This document shows, one piece after another, positions 32,226 to 44,225 of a DNA stretch of 64,000 bases. Source of the stretch: Cyathus striatus (taxonomy: Eukaryota > Basidiomycota > Agaricomycetes > Agaricales > Nidulariaceae); contig JAOVFP010000001.1 of NCBI GenBank assembly GCA_025738555.1, positions 1,240,001 to 1,304,000 on the forward strand, written 5' to 3'. Under the pieces are notes generated by a model. That model was not told where the DNA came from, did not search any database, and saw only the letters and a list, made by a program, of their open reading frames with translations. The translations under genes were made by a program, and so were the position numbers. Position 1 is the stretch's first letter. The number at the start of each line of letters is the position of its first letter.

Positions 32226-34941
32226 ATGACATCTGGGGCTTTTGCGAGTGCTCATAACTTCAATGTTAATCAACCACAAATGAACGACATCAGAGGAGAA
32301 ATTCAGGTATCTTTATACCAATTTATACTGCAACTGATGAATCCTACTTGCAAATTGATTATGATTCACAGATCATAAATATATCTACAAACCATCCAAG
32401 TGCTAATCTGCTTCCTCAACTTCAAAGTACTATGGCTTGTACAACTTCAAACTTTGTGGGACAAGAGATATACCTTGAGAAACTTTGTGAACATTTTTGT
32501 GCTGGTAATGCTGTGAATAACTTAGGAAGAAAAATGTTTCTTCTGCATGGAATGGGTGGTATTGGAAAGACACACAAATCTGTTTAAAATTTTGTGATCA
32601 AATGGCTGAATAGTAGGTATTTCTTGTGATTTTTGTAATGAATAATGAAATGACTTATTGATTACAGTTTCTCTTATATTTTCTGGGTTGACACAACATC
32701 TGATGATACGGTTATACAAAGTCTGAAAGATATTTATACAAAATTTGCAAATCATGGTACTCAGGCATTTGAGTTCTCAACTGCTATGGTTTTAGAACAG
32801 ATTTCATCTGTTAAACCTGAATGGCTTCTAATCTTTGATAATGCAGACAACTCCCCAGAAATAGTTGAAAAGCATCTACCTCCAGGGAATCCAGGAAACA
32901 TCCTTATAACAAGCAGAAATCCTGCACTTAGAAAAGTTGCCACTCATGCCAATTCAATGGAGGTGACTGAAATGAATGAAATAACTGCAATTGAGTTGCT
33001 TTTGAAAACAAGTGGACAATCACATATATATGAAAGGAGGCACAACAGATAGTCAGCAACTTATATTATTTACCATTAGCCATTGACATGGCAGGTGCAT
33101 ATATTACTAGAACACAGTGCAACTTAGAAGAATTTATAAAAATTTACAACAAGTACAGACCAAAATTATTCAATGATGATAAATATCAAGGATCATCAAA
33201 ATACAACAAATCAGTTTATAAAACATGGGAAATTTCCATTCAGCAAATACTGGAAATGAAAAATAATACAGATAAATTGACTGCAGCTGCAGCTGAATAT
33301 GCTATAACTTTACTCAATATATTTGCATATATGCATCATGAAAACATCTCTCAAACAATGTTTGAAAGAGCTGTCAAAAACTATGTAAAAAATGTAGAAA
33401 TGTTTGCAAATTACACTGAATATACATATCTTCCCAACATAAATGGTTCAGTTCTAAATATGGATGAGAATGGCAACTGGAATGACTGGCTTTTTAATGA
33501 AAGTATTGGATTGCTTCTGTCATTTTCATTGATAAAGAAAACTAAGAGCAAATCAATATACAGTATTCATCCATTGGTACAATCCTGCTGTGAGGATAGA
33601 TTACCATTAACAGAAGCAAAAGTATGGTTGTTCAACACTGCAGGATTGATCTTAAGCTCAGTTTATCCTGAGGATACTATTGAAGAATACATATATCAAA
33701 ATTCAATTATACCTCATGTTCTTCAAAACCAAGAGAAATACACTATGTCTTATCCCACAGTATACTATGAAGATTTATATAATGTATATGCAAAGATATT
33801 GAAAAATGTAGGGAAGTATGGTATTGAAGAAAGATATAGACAGGGAATTTTGAAGCACAATCTGGAAAAAATTGTAACTGTGAACAAAGACATATACAGT
33901 AGTTTGAATGATTTAGAAATGATACATATGAAAATGAGTCACAGTGGAGATTCAAGGAGAGTACAGAATATATTATTGATGGTGCAATATCTTGCAGAAA
34001 CATATATGAATCAAGGGAAATGGACAGATGCAAAGAAGCTGGAGATTCAGGTGCTGGAGATGAGCACCAGAATTCTAGGGGAAGAGCATCCTGATACCCT
34101 CACAAACATGGGAAATCTGGCAGGAACATACCTGTACCAAGGGAAATGGACAGATGCAGAGAAGCTGCAGATTCAAGTGCTGGAGATGAGCACCAGAATT
34201 CTAGGTGAAGAGCATCCTGATACCCTCAGAAGCATGGGAAATCTGGCAATGACATACTGGAATCAAGGGAAATGGACAGATGCAGAGAATCTGCAGATTC
34301 AGGTGCTGGAGATGAGAACCAGAATCCTAGGTGAACAGCATCCTGATACCCTCAGAAGCATGGGAAGTCTGGCAGGAACATACCTGAAGCAAGGGAAATG
34401 GACAGATGCAGAGAAGCTGCAGATTCAGGTGCTGGAGATGAGCACCAGAATTCTAGGTGAAGAGCATTCTGATACCCTCAGAAGCATGGGAAATCTGGCA
34501 GGAACATACTTGGAGCAAGGGAAATGGACAGATGTAGAGAAGCTGGAGATTCAGGTGCTGGAGATGAGCACCAGAATTCTAGGTGAAGAGCATCCTGATA
34601 CCCTCACAAGCATGAGAAATCTGGCAATGACATACTGAAATCAAGGGAAATGGACAGATGCAGAGAAGCTGCAGATTCAGGTGCTGGAGATGTGCACCAG
34701 AATCCTAGGTGAAGAGCATCCTGATACTCTCAGAAGCATGGGAAATCTGGCAGGAACATACCTGAAGCAAAGGAAATGGACAGATGCAGAGAGGCTGCAG
34801 ATTCAGGTGCTAGAGATGAGCACCAGAACTCTAGGTGAAGAGCATCCTGATACATTAGCTAGCATTGCAATGCTTGCAATAACACACAAGAAAAGAGGAA
34901 AATGGAGAAATTTGCTAAAGCATTGGACATGTAGATGCTGA
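32226..34941 (+). pseudogene. NB-ARC-TPR fungal NLR (STAND) with three lesions
   Basis: Exon 1 is 32226-32306, exon 2 32372-32612, exon 3 starts 32668. The N-terminus (ASAHNFNVNQPQMNDIRG) is a short motif preceding NB-ARC. The nucleotide-binding domain shows P-loop HGMGGIGKT, YIFWVDTTSDD, the Walker B-like WLLIFDNADN, the GxP-type LPPGNPGNILITSRN and LPLAIDMAGAYI. A linker of about 270 residues leads to seven 42-residue TPR units (34003-34884) of kinesin-light-chain type (QGKWTDAEKLQIQVLEM, GEEHPDTL). Such proteins are STAND sensors that oligomerise on ligand binding. Lesions: an extra CA just after the P-loop (32570-32576), a one-base loss near 33032, and TGA 34636-34638 where the sister unit has TGG (TYWNQGKW). 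All three are small, so loss is recent, or this is a null allele. CG dinucleotides are almost absent after 32710. Confidence 0.85.
34003..34884 (+). repeat. Seven near-identical 126 bp TPR-coding repeats
   Basis: Seven units of 42 codons, each starting with a Tyr codon and differing mostly at the residue pair before QGKW (MN, LY, WN, LK, LE, N after the stop, LK) and at the ends. Between-unit identity is very high at the DNA level, so the array is recently expanded or homogenised. A partial eighth unit follows. Confidence 0.85.
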
Positions 34942-36165
34942 TATTACTTTGTACTACATTAATACAGAAATAGGAACAGCAAGTGGCAAAGCCCACTACC
35001 TGTATTTAGTCTTAAGTGAAGTATAAATAGTTTTAAGAAAATAAAGGACTTCCAATAATTATAGAAGTCTGAAATAGGAATAGATCATATACAGGGAGGT
35101 TGAAATTAAGGAAACAAACATACTCTGAACTGGGGAGGTCATTACACTCACCACAGTCTCTCATGAGGGTCCAGTGAGATTACAAACAATTTTGTGTCTG
35201 AGTAAAATTTCACTAAATTCCCATTGGTGAGACTCTCAGAGAGTCTAATGGGAATCTACTAAGAAAATCACTCCCAGGATGATAATTCACACAATAAAAG
35301 TCAGCTAATAGTCTGTGCATATTAATTTGATTTCTCACATGACCAGATTATCAGACACATCCAGACTCATTACTTGCACTGCACAACAATGACAATATCC
35401 CACTTCTTATTCCCCTCCCCTTCTCTCTCCTTCCTTCTTGCTTGCTTGTGAGATATGTAACCCTCCATTTAACACCTCAAGCATGTTTATCCTTGTGCTT
35501 CGAAAATATCATGTATTAGATAGTAGTATGTTTTACATGTGTATTCATTATTTTTATGTCCTACAGCATATGTAGAATAAAAATAAATTGATAAGAAATA
35601 CACTATAAATAATGGGCAAATGCTATAAATCTGAAAGATTCCTAATTGGTACTGGTTATAAAAAGGAACCTGTCATCATTTGAACTTGTGTGCTTTTATA
35701 ACACACAAAGACTGTAAACAAAATTACATTTTTACTATTAAACCAAACAACCTTGAATGTAATAGAAGTGCACCTCTTAATACCTACTCACCAACTAATA
35801 ATAAATGTGTTACTCTACTGATATCATACTGTGAGGATGTTATTTAACATATTTCATTTACTTTGTCAGCTTATTACTATTGTATTTTGACTCTACCATC
35901 AGTTAATAGTTATGTATATTTTAATGAAATAATGTGAGACATGAACTACTTATTCTGCCTGAAAGTATTCTCTGTATTATGTCTTTTGAAAAACTGTAGC
36001 TCAAATTTATACCTTTCATTAATACAGTCAAATATAACACTTATGATGGTTTATGCTGAGGCTAAATTGAACATGCAACCTTGTGCTCATAATCTCATCA
36101 AGAATGTCTTATATAATTCTGTCCAACTAACCTCTGATATTCTGACTTTGTAGCTGCTGCTGTCA
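34942..36165. other. NLR 3' flank and anonymous AT-rich sequence
   Basis: GGCAAAGCCCACTACC at 34985-35000 repeats the word found at 30218-30233. An imperfect hairpin lies at 35218-35254 (TTCCCATT..AGACTCTC paired with GAGAGTCT..AATGGGAA). No gene recognised; the small frame at 35941-36153 has no family features. Confidence 0.4.
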
Positions 36166-36173
36166 GTTTAAGA

Positions 36174-36842
36174 TAGGGACTAGCATGGGTGAAACAATTT
36201 CTGGGTAAATTCTCATGTATGCCCACCCAGGTGATTTGCAGATGGCACCCATGGGTGCAGCATCATTTATGGGTTATAGCAGCATTTCACAAATAAAGCA
36301 CTCCTGTGCAAAGTAGTAGTCAGAGCACATAGAAATATTGTCAGCATCTGTATAAATGCTATATAAATGTAAATATGTTATTAGTTCTCTGAAAATGCAG
36401 GAACAATATCTGATTTTGTCAAAATATATGAATCAATATCAATTTCAGCTGTTTTGAGACCCATAGAACACATCTTGGCAATACTTTGACACTCCAAAAG
36501 ATGTCTGTGGTGTGTGTATTCTCAAAAAAACATTCTAATTACTGGTTTAATGCATATTATATAACCCATGTATGACAACTATTGGTAGTAAGGATACTAT
36601 GAGTTTTCAGGAGGAATTATGGAGTGCTCACCATGTTGGCAGTGCACTTTAAGATTAGATTTAATTAAACAATTAGAATGATTTATTATTTGGACTATTG
36701 TTTATAATGAAATAATACTACTATAACTAATTAGATGTGGGTACCTGCAGGTTTACCTGTATGGGTGCAACTATACCCAAATCATTTACCACCCATGGGT
36801 ATAGGCCTGGGTGAGGCCTGAGCCTACCCATGTTAGACCCTA
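36174..36842. mobile_element. hAT-type miniature element with 8 bp duplication GTTTAAGA
   Basis: GTTTAAGA flanks it at 36166-36173 and 36843-36850. The left end TAGGGACTAGCATGGGT and the reverse complement of the right end TAGGGTCTAACATGGGT differ at two bases. Subterminal GGGTG and CACCC words recur (36195-36260, 36740-36835). The 669 bp interior is non-coding and AT-rich. Confidence 0.8.
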
Positions 36843-37134
36843 GTTTAAGATAGTAGTTATCTAAGGTGGTCAGCAGGAATTGACTTTGTTCATGCTCTGC
36901 ACCTGAGTGTCAGGGGATATAATTTGTAGATATTCTCCTTAACTCAAGAGGTTTGGTTATGAGCAGAATGTGTATAGAATGTAAGATGGATGTGTGAGTT
37001 TAGAATAGTGGGCAGATAGCAAGTACAACAACTAGAATTGTGGTGAGAGCTTGCAGGTGAAGAGTGGGCTGAAGGTATAAATCACTGTTATGTTGAAGGT
37101 TGAAGCAGAGTTGGGAGCCCTGATGATTCCTGCC

Positions 37135-38205
37135 AAGTCATGGCTATCATTGTGATTGATCGCTGTCAGTAAGCAGTGGGGGTGCACAATGTTTCACCAC
37201 TGGGAGCTTGATTGATTGCAACTTGAGTTGGTGCAATCAATGTACTCCTCCGAAATCAATTAGAAGTATGTAGTTAGAAATCATTGAATATATAGTTGGG
37301 ATCTACTATGTGAAGTGCGAAATCATTCAGTAAATGGAATCAATACTATAACTGAATCAATAAAAATTAAATCAATGGTAATTATAATGTAATCCTTTCA
37401 GATAGATGGTCCCCAACAATGATACCCATGTGCAAGTAGGGTTTTTAACCATATACACTTAACTGGTAGGCTATTTGGCCTTGTGTATGTAACATGCTTC
37501 ACTGTATTTAACCTCTATTTAACTACTACTACTACTACTACTATGGACTTTGTGAAATAAAGACTTTCATGTTCCCTACCCTTCATCTACATGTTTCTTG
37601 CTAGATAATTTATAAAATTATTGTATTTAAACACTAAATAATGTTAGAATTCATATTTAGCTTAATCATGTACTGAACTACTGTGGCAATGTGTACATGA
37701 AGACATAAGGGAACATGCTTCATTTCACAAAGTCCATAGTAATGGTAGTCTAATAGAGGTTAAATACAGTGAAGTGCATTACCTATACAAGACTGAATAG
37801 CCTACTGGTTAAGTACATATGGTTAAGAACCTTACTTACACATGGGTATCGTTGTTGGGGACCATTTATTTGAAAGGATTGTATTAAGTTTCCCATTGAT
37901 TTGATTTTTATTGATTCAGTTGTGGTATTGATTTCAATTTGTACACAGTATTGATTCTGTTTACTGAATGATTTTGCACTTCACATAGTGGATCCCAACT
38001 ATATATTCAATGATTTCTAACTACATATTTCTAATTGATTGATTCTGTTTATTGAATGATTTCTAACTACATACTTCTAATTGATTTCAGAGGAGTACAT
38101 TGATTGCACTGACTCAAATTGCAATCAATCAAGCTCCCAGTGGTGAAACATTGTGCACCCCCACTGCTTACCAACAGCGATAAATCGCAAAGACAGCCAC
38201 TGGTG
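37135..38205. mobile_element. Foldback element, family 2 copy 1 (1071 bp, 7 bp duplication TCCTGCC)
   Basis: TCCTGCC flanks it at 37128-37134 and 38206-38212. The left and right halves are inverted copies for about 440 bp each, with AGTGGGGGTGCACAATGTTT and CACCACTGGGAGCTTGATTG near the ends, then AATCAAT-rich sequence, a GGTCCCCAACAATGATACCC block and a (CTA)n stretch near the centre. Ends are AAGTCATGGCTATC on the left and, reverse-complemented, CACCAGTGGCTGTC on the right. The same layout occurs at 50598-52198. No coding capacity. Confidence 0.8.
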
Positions 38206-38212
38206 TCCTGCC

Positions 38213-39755
38213 TCTTACTTCACAGCTGGGGCACATAAACTATAATTAATAAGACAGTTGCAATATGACAGATATGATGGTAGTTACAGTACAAAGTTAT
38301 GGTGCCTCACTATTTGAGGAGTGGACACAAATATGACAAAGATGACAGTTACATTATGAAGTTACAGTGTCTCACTATCTGAGTGGACACAAATGCAGTG
38401 CTGCTGCAACTACATTATGAAGATACAGTGCCTTACTATCTGAGTAGACACAAATAATACAAATTAGTTTCATACTTTACACTTGACACTTTATATGTGA
38501 CTCAGACAATACATGTACTGAGTAGAATGGAAGTATATAGATTATATATAGTAAGTTTTAGTTGTGTGCTACAACTGCAAATGGATACAAACAAATGTAA
38601 ACTAGGTAAAAGTTGTTAATTCTACAGGCTAAACCTTCTCCTTATATATCTTTCATCCTCCTGCTGACTAATCATGTCCCACATATACTTCTCTATTGTT
38701 CTCCAAATGGGGAAAGCATGAGTCATCTTTTTAATCCATTGTTCTCCTGTTAAGGAAGTCTGAGTCATTCTTTTTCTCCATTGTTCTCCAATTAAGGATG
38801 CATGAGTCATCATCTTAGACAATGACTATATTTAGCACAATAGAAATTCTATTATTAGCACTTGAGGCTATATTTAGTACAATGAATATGCTATTAATAG
38901 ATCATGAGAACAATGATGCTCTTTGTTTGTACATAAAGGTTTTCATATTTGTACAGGGTATAGTTATTTGTACACATTAGGCTGGGCAAGTAGTATGATT
39001 GAGTATTTGTGTATGTTTATCTTGATTAATAATGGACTGGTAATGTAATTGCCTGTTTTTGTATATTTGTTCTGGTTAGTGATGAGCTTTTAGTGCTTAT
39101 GTAGCTTTATTTGTTAATGTACCAATTAGTTGCTTGTATATGCTTTTTCTGATTAATAGTCACCTTGCTTGCAAGGTACTCTCTTGGGTGAAAATAGGTA
39201 CCACTTTTCGACTGACACATGACTTCTCCCACAGTCAGGTGTTTGTCACTCATTTTCTTCTCTCCATCTGTGTTTGTAGCTGTACCTGTCAACTCTCCCA
39301 TCCCCATTCCACTTCCTTCCATGCAAGTATCAGCTTTGGATTCAGCCACTGTGCAATGGGTTGCAAGGCTGAAGTCTCCTCAATATCTTCCAGACCTTCA
39401 CCTATTGCAAGCAGAACAACATTGTCTTCTTCCAAACTAAATTCACAAGAAAACTCTCACTAAGATTCTTTGTGTTTCTTCCTCTTCTTCCTTGCCTACC
39501 CTTCATATTTTTCATGGGATTGGAATTCCTCATGCTTACATTTCAAGATTCATTGCCTAGCATCCACTATTGGAGGCGATTGACATTGGAAAATGTCACT
39601 TGTCTAGTTGTCCTCTTCGCAGTGCAAAACAGCTCTGACTCCAGATTGAGGGAATGGCACAACAGAGACTGGTTGGGACTACACTAGGCAGTGGGAGAGA
39701 AACCCAAAGGAAAACCCAGAGCAGGTTTCAAAACTTAAGCATAGGAAGAAGTGTA
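38213..39755. other. Anonymous CpG-poor sequence
   Basis: A short tandem duplication near 38690-38820 (TTCTCC.TTAAGGA, GAGTCAT words). A plus-strand stretch at 39219-39440 reads smoothly but has no family features. No gene called. Confidence 0.35.
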
Positions 39756-39763
39756 TGAGTTGA

Positions 39764-41216
39764 CAGTACTTTACACTCCCCCCTTCACCATGAATTCACA
39801 TGAATTTCACATGAAAGGCAGAAATTCACATGAACTTCACATGAATATCACCAATTTAGAGTATATTTCTCATGAAATTCACATGAAATTACATGAACTT
39901 CATGTGATTTTAAATATTTTCTAAAAAGCATAGGTTCATGAACTTTCATGTATTTTAGGTGAAATTAAAGTGAAAATATAGTGAAATTCATTCAAAAATA
40001 TGGAGAAAATGAATTTATTTATTGATCATGTGACTAATTTACATATTACAAAGCAACAATAATATTACATAATATCCCCCAACTTCCTGCCCTTGCACTC
40101 GATGTCCCATCCCCTGTTTTCCCACGCCTCCCACTCCTCCGCTCACTGTGCGCCTCATCCCACTCGCTATCCCGCCCCTCCGCTCAATGCATGCCTCATC
40201 CTACTCACTATCCCCGCCCCTCCGCTTGCTGCACACCCCTTCCTACTCACTATCCCCGCCCTTCCACTTGCTGTGTGCCCCATCCCGCTCATTATACTGC
40301 CCTTCCGCTCGCTATCCCGCCCCCCACTCGCTATTCCGCTCCCTGTGCTCGTTGTGCGCTCTAACGTGCTCGCTATCCCGCCCCTCCTGCCCCGCCATCC
40401 TGCCCCTCGCGCTCGTTGTGCACCTCCCGCTTTCCCGCGCTCTTGTTGTTACTGTATTGGTTCTTGATAGAGAAAGAGGAGGAGGGAAGGAGTGAAATAG
40501 GGGAGGAATGAGGGTGGAAGGATAAAAGAGGGGGAGGGAGGAAGGAGAGAGGGGGAGAGGGAGGGGGGGGGAGGGAGGGGGGGAGAGGGAGGGGAGAAGG
40601 GAGTGAATGATAGTGATGTGGCAAGAAGCAAGAATCAACAATGGTGCGACGTGTTTTGGTCATGTGATATATCAATCATGTGACAAAGTATTAGAAAGCG
40701 GAGGGTTGATGGGGGTATATAGTGTGGGAAATAACTTTTCTATACAAGTTCTTATGGTGTAGTGGTTAATTACTGAACTGTGGGAAAAACTATTAGTCAT
40801 CACTCGGAGGCTGTTGGTTCAATTCTGACTGGAGTTATTATTTACTATGTACATTTATTTTTATTATTAGTAAGCAACACCATGAAATACAATTGAAGCT
40901 CATTACTATTGTATAAGCTCCATGTGAATTTCTGGTGAAATTTACGTGAACTTCACCAAGTGACATGAAAATTTGGTGAAAAATTTCATGTGAAGATCAA
41001 GTGAATTATTCACCTGAATTCACATGAATTGGTGAAGTTCATGCGAAATTCATGTGAAATTCAGGTGAAATTATTAGCAGTGTTCTCACTGAAATTCAGC
41101 AAAAATAATGCGAAAAAGTTCACCTAAATTTCACATGAACTTCACATGAACTTCACCAATTCATGTGAATTTCATGTGAAATTCATGTGTAAGGGGGGGG
41201 GGAGTGTAAAGAGCTC
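39764..41216. mobile_element. hAT-like non-autonomous element, family 1 copy 2 (1453 bp)
   Basis: TGAGTTGA flanks it at 39756-39763 and 41217-41224. Its left end CAGTACTTTACACTCC and right end GGAGTGTAAAGAGCTC match copy 1 (12526-13927). It keeps the same order inside: TTCACATGAA palindromes, CG-rich minisatellite (about 40090-40440), purine run, tRNA-like segment, palindromes. Several CG sites of copy 1 are TG or CA here and the reverse, so both copies are decaying independently. No transposase. Confidence 0.87.
40747..40838 (+). other. tRNA-like segment (box A/box B) in hAT-like copy 2
   Basis: TGGTGTAGTGGTTAATT and GTTGGTTCAATTCTGAC stand at tRNA-like spacing. This is the partner of 13457-13547. 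A 5 bp T-stem (GTTGG/CTGAC, with wobble pairs) can form; the acceptor stem is poor. It could be an RNA polymerase III promoter remnant. Confidence 0.5.
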
Positions 41217-41224
41217 TGAGTTGA

Positions 41225-42454
41225 TATGAATACTGAAGACTACTTAGTACAACTGGAAGACTATATATACTAAGTAGGAACCTTTAGGTATGAATGTAGA
41301 AGTATAATACTAAGAACAAGTCAAGGGAGTAAGTAGGAGATGAAGTCTGGGCAAAGCAGAGTAGGGGCACAAATGACATGCTCAGAATGCAGAATAAAAA
41401 ACTAAACTACAGGGGCCATAATGAAATGTACAAGTAGGAATGGAAGAGAAGAGTAATAGATTAATGATGCAGTGAGGCTGTCATACAGTTGGTGACACAC
41501 AAACACCACGAATTTTATTATGATAAGAAAATGAATTTTTTAGCAAAAACTAATTACAGATTTGGATTCAGCAAGTCAAAATACATACAAAAATGATGTT
41601 TTTGAGAAATTCCCACAACAAAATAGGTGTGCCAAATTTTTTGGCAAAAAAATCGACATGTTATGCTAACTAATTTAGAATTCAATGGCTTCAGCAACCA
41701 TCATTGAAGTACTCCTCTAACATAAAATGTGTAATTACCTATTTTTGAAGCTTTTCACATGAAATTTAAAGGAATCTAATTAATGGATTGAGTAAATGTG
41801 ATGGTGTTGCTTGGGGTTAATGCAGACTCCTCCATTTCATCCCTTTGACTCTTAACTCTCTTTTCAATCCCTCTCACTGTCTTGCTCTTATTAGTTTCTC
41901 TTTGTCTCTTTTGGATCATTTTCTCTTTTGTTCAAATAAAAGTGCAAGATTGACATGTATTATCTCACACTGCACTTGCAGGTATGTACTCATTTGTAAA
42001 ATTACCAGATCCATCATTTCACACTGCTCACAGTTTTACTGGGTATGGTGAGAGGGTCTGGCTGGGACCAGAAAAGTATTTTTGGAACCCTCTACAGAGT
42101 CCAATACCCATCTCATCCAGATCCACACTGCTTAGTAGGGTTTTTAAAGTAATTCACATATCATTGAATAGTTACCATGGATTATAGACTCCTTACTAAT
42201 AGCATAAGTATTCTAATCATTTGTACTGGTCTATGGGTATGGAATGAGTGATAGGTAGTGGAGAAGGAGCTGAGAGCTCTGAAAACAAGTTTTGACTGAT
42301 TATTGTGAAATTCACTGCTATTTTAGCTATTTACATTCCAAAAAACTCTGGGTATGAGGATTAGAAACATGATTTTTTGGCACCTACTGAGGTAGTTTAG
42401 AGGCTGATATTTTTGCAGAATCATGTTGCTATCAATGAAAGGAGGCTAAAACTG
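41225..42454. other. Anonymous CpG-poor sequence
   Basis: No gene supported. Short pyrimidine-rich frames at 41845-42187 look like chance. Confidence 0.35.
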
Positions 42455-42462
42455 CATTTTCC

Positions 42463-44217
42463 CAGTAATTTACACTCCCCCAAGAGGTCTGTACGGATCT
42501 GTACGGATCCGCACGGAATCCGAAAATTCCGTACAGATCCGTGCGGATCCGTACAGACCCGTACAGACCTGTATAGATACCATACAGAATTTATATAGTA
42601 GCTATTATTATTATTAGAGGTGATTATTCTATATGGATTCCATACATATTCTGCATGGATTCTGTGTGGATTTATGCATTGCTGCCTTGTCACACATGTC
42701 AAGTGTAACTCTAGGTGAAAAGTGTCACACTATACAAAATCCATGATACACTCAATATATAGTATCATTCTCAATGCATAGTATCACACTTAATGCATAG
42801 TGTTATGCTTAATGTATAGTATCACACTCAACACTTAGTGTCACACTTAATGCAGAGTGTCACACTCATCACTTAGTGTTATGCTTAATGCATAGTGTCA
42901 CACTCAATACTTAGTGTCATGCTTAATGTATAGTGTTATGTTTAATGTATAGTGTCACACTTAATGCATAGTGTCATGTTTAATGTATAGTGTGACACTC
43001 AACACTTAGTGTCACGCTTAGTCACACTCAATGCTTAGTGTCACACTCAACGCTTAGTGTCACGCTTAATGCAGAGTGTCACACTCAATGCTTAGTGTCA
43101 CACCCAATGCTTAGTGTGACACTCAACGCTTAGTGTGACACTCAACACTTAGTGTCACACTCAACGCTTAGTGTCACACTCAACGCAGAGTGTCACGCTC
43201 AACGCTTAGTGTCACACCCAACGCTTAGTGTCACACTCAATGCTTAGTGTCACACTCAATGCTTAGTGTCACACCCAATGCTTAGTGTCACACCCAATGC
43301 TTAGTGTCACACCCAACGCTTAGTGTCACACTCAATGCTTAGTGTCACACCCAACGCTTAGTGTCACACTCAATGCTTAGTGTCACACTCAACACTTAGT
43401 GTCACACCCAATGCTTAGTGTCACACTCAACGCTTAGTGTCACACCCAATGCTTAGTGTCACACCCAACGCTTAGTGTCACACTCAACGCTTAGTGTCAC
43501 ACTCAACACCTAGTGTCACACTCAACGCCTAGTGTCACACTCAACGCTTAGTGTCACGCTTAGTCGCACTCAACACTTAGTGTCACCCTTAGTCACACTC
43601 AACACCTAGTGTCACGCTTATAGTGTCACATTTAACATATAGTGTCACACTCAACACCTAGTGTCACGTTTATAGTGTCACATTTAATGTATAGTGTCAC
43701 ACTCAACACCTAGTGTCACGTTTATAGTGTCACATTTAATGTATAGTATCACACTCAACACCTAGTGTCACGTTTATAGTGTCACATTTAATGTATAGTA
43801 TCACACTCAACACCTAGTGTCATGTTTATAGTGTCACATTTAATGTATAGTGTCACACTCAACACCTAGTGTCACGCTTATAGTGTCACATTTAACGTAT
43901 AGTGTCACACTCAACACCTAGTGTCATGCTTAATGCAGAGTGTCACATGCAAGGAAACAAGTATAATAAAATTCTGTACAGATTCTGTACAGAATCTGTA
44001 CAGAATTTTCAGGTCTGTAATGCGGAATTCCGAGGAATTCCGCGTAATCCGTACGGAATTTTCGGAATCTGTGCGGAATCTGTACAGACCCAAAAAAACC
44101 TCTGCCAAAATGAAAAAAATCTGTACAGATTCCGCACGGACTCCGAAAATTCCGTACGGATTCCGCACGGATTCCGTGCGGATCCGTACAGAACACGTGG
44201 CTAAGTGTAAAGAGCTC
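42463..44217. mobile_element. hAT-like element, family 1-related, carrying a satellite (1755 bp)
   Basis: CATTTTCC flanks it at 42455-42462 and 44218-44225. Ends are CAGTAATTTACACTCCCC and AAGTGTAAAGAGCTC, the same termini as the two 1.4 kb elements. The subterminal repeats differ: clusters of TCCGTACGGATCCG and TCTGTACAG words at 42485-42590 and 43970-44190, pointing both ways, which could be transposase binding sites. The centre is a 19 bp satellite. No coding gene; open frames in the terminal clusters reflect the palindromic repeats. Confidence 0.85.
42700..43945. repeat. 19 bp satellite (TAGTGTCACACTCAACGCT type)
   Basis: The unit CTTAGTGTCACACTCAACG repeats through about 1.2 kb. The most regular part is 43020-43560. 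The flanks are more diverged, with TATAGTGTCACATTTAA variants. The variable site is again CG, TG or CA in otherwise constant units (AACGCTT, AATGCTT, AACACTT). It lies wholly inside the hAT-like element. Confidence 0.9.
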
Positions 44218-44225
44218 CATTTTCC

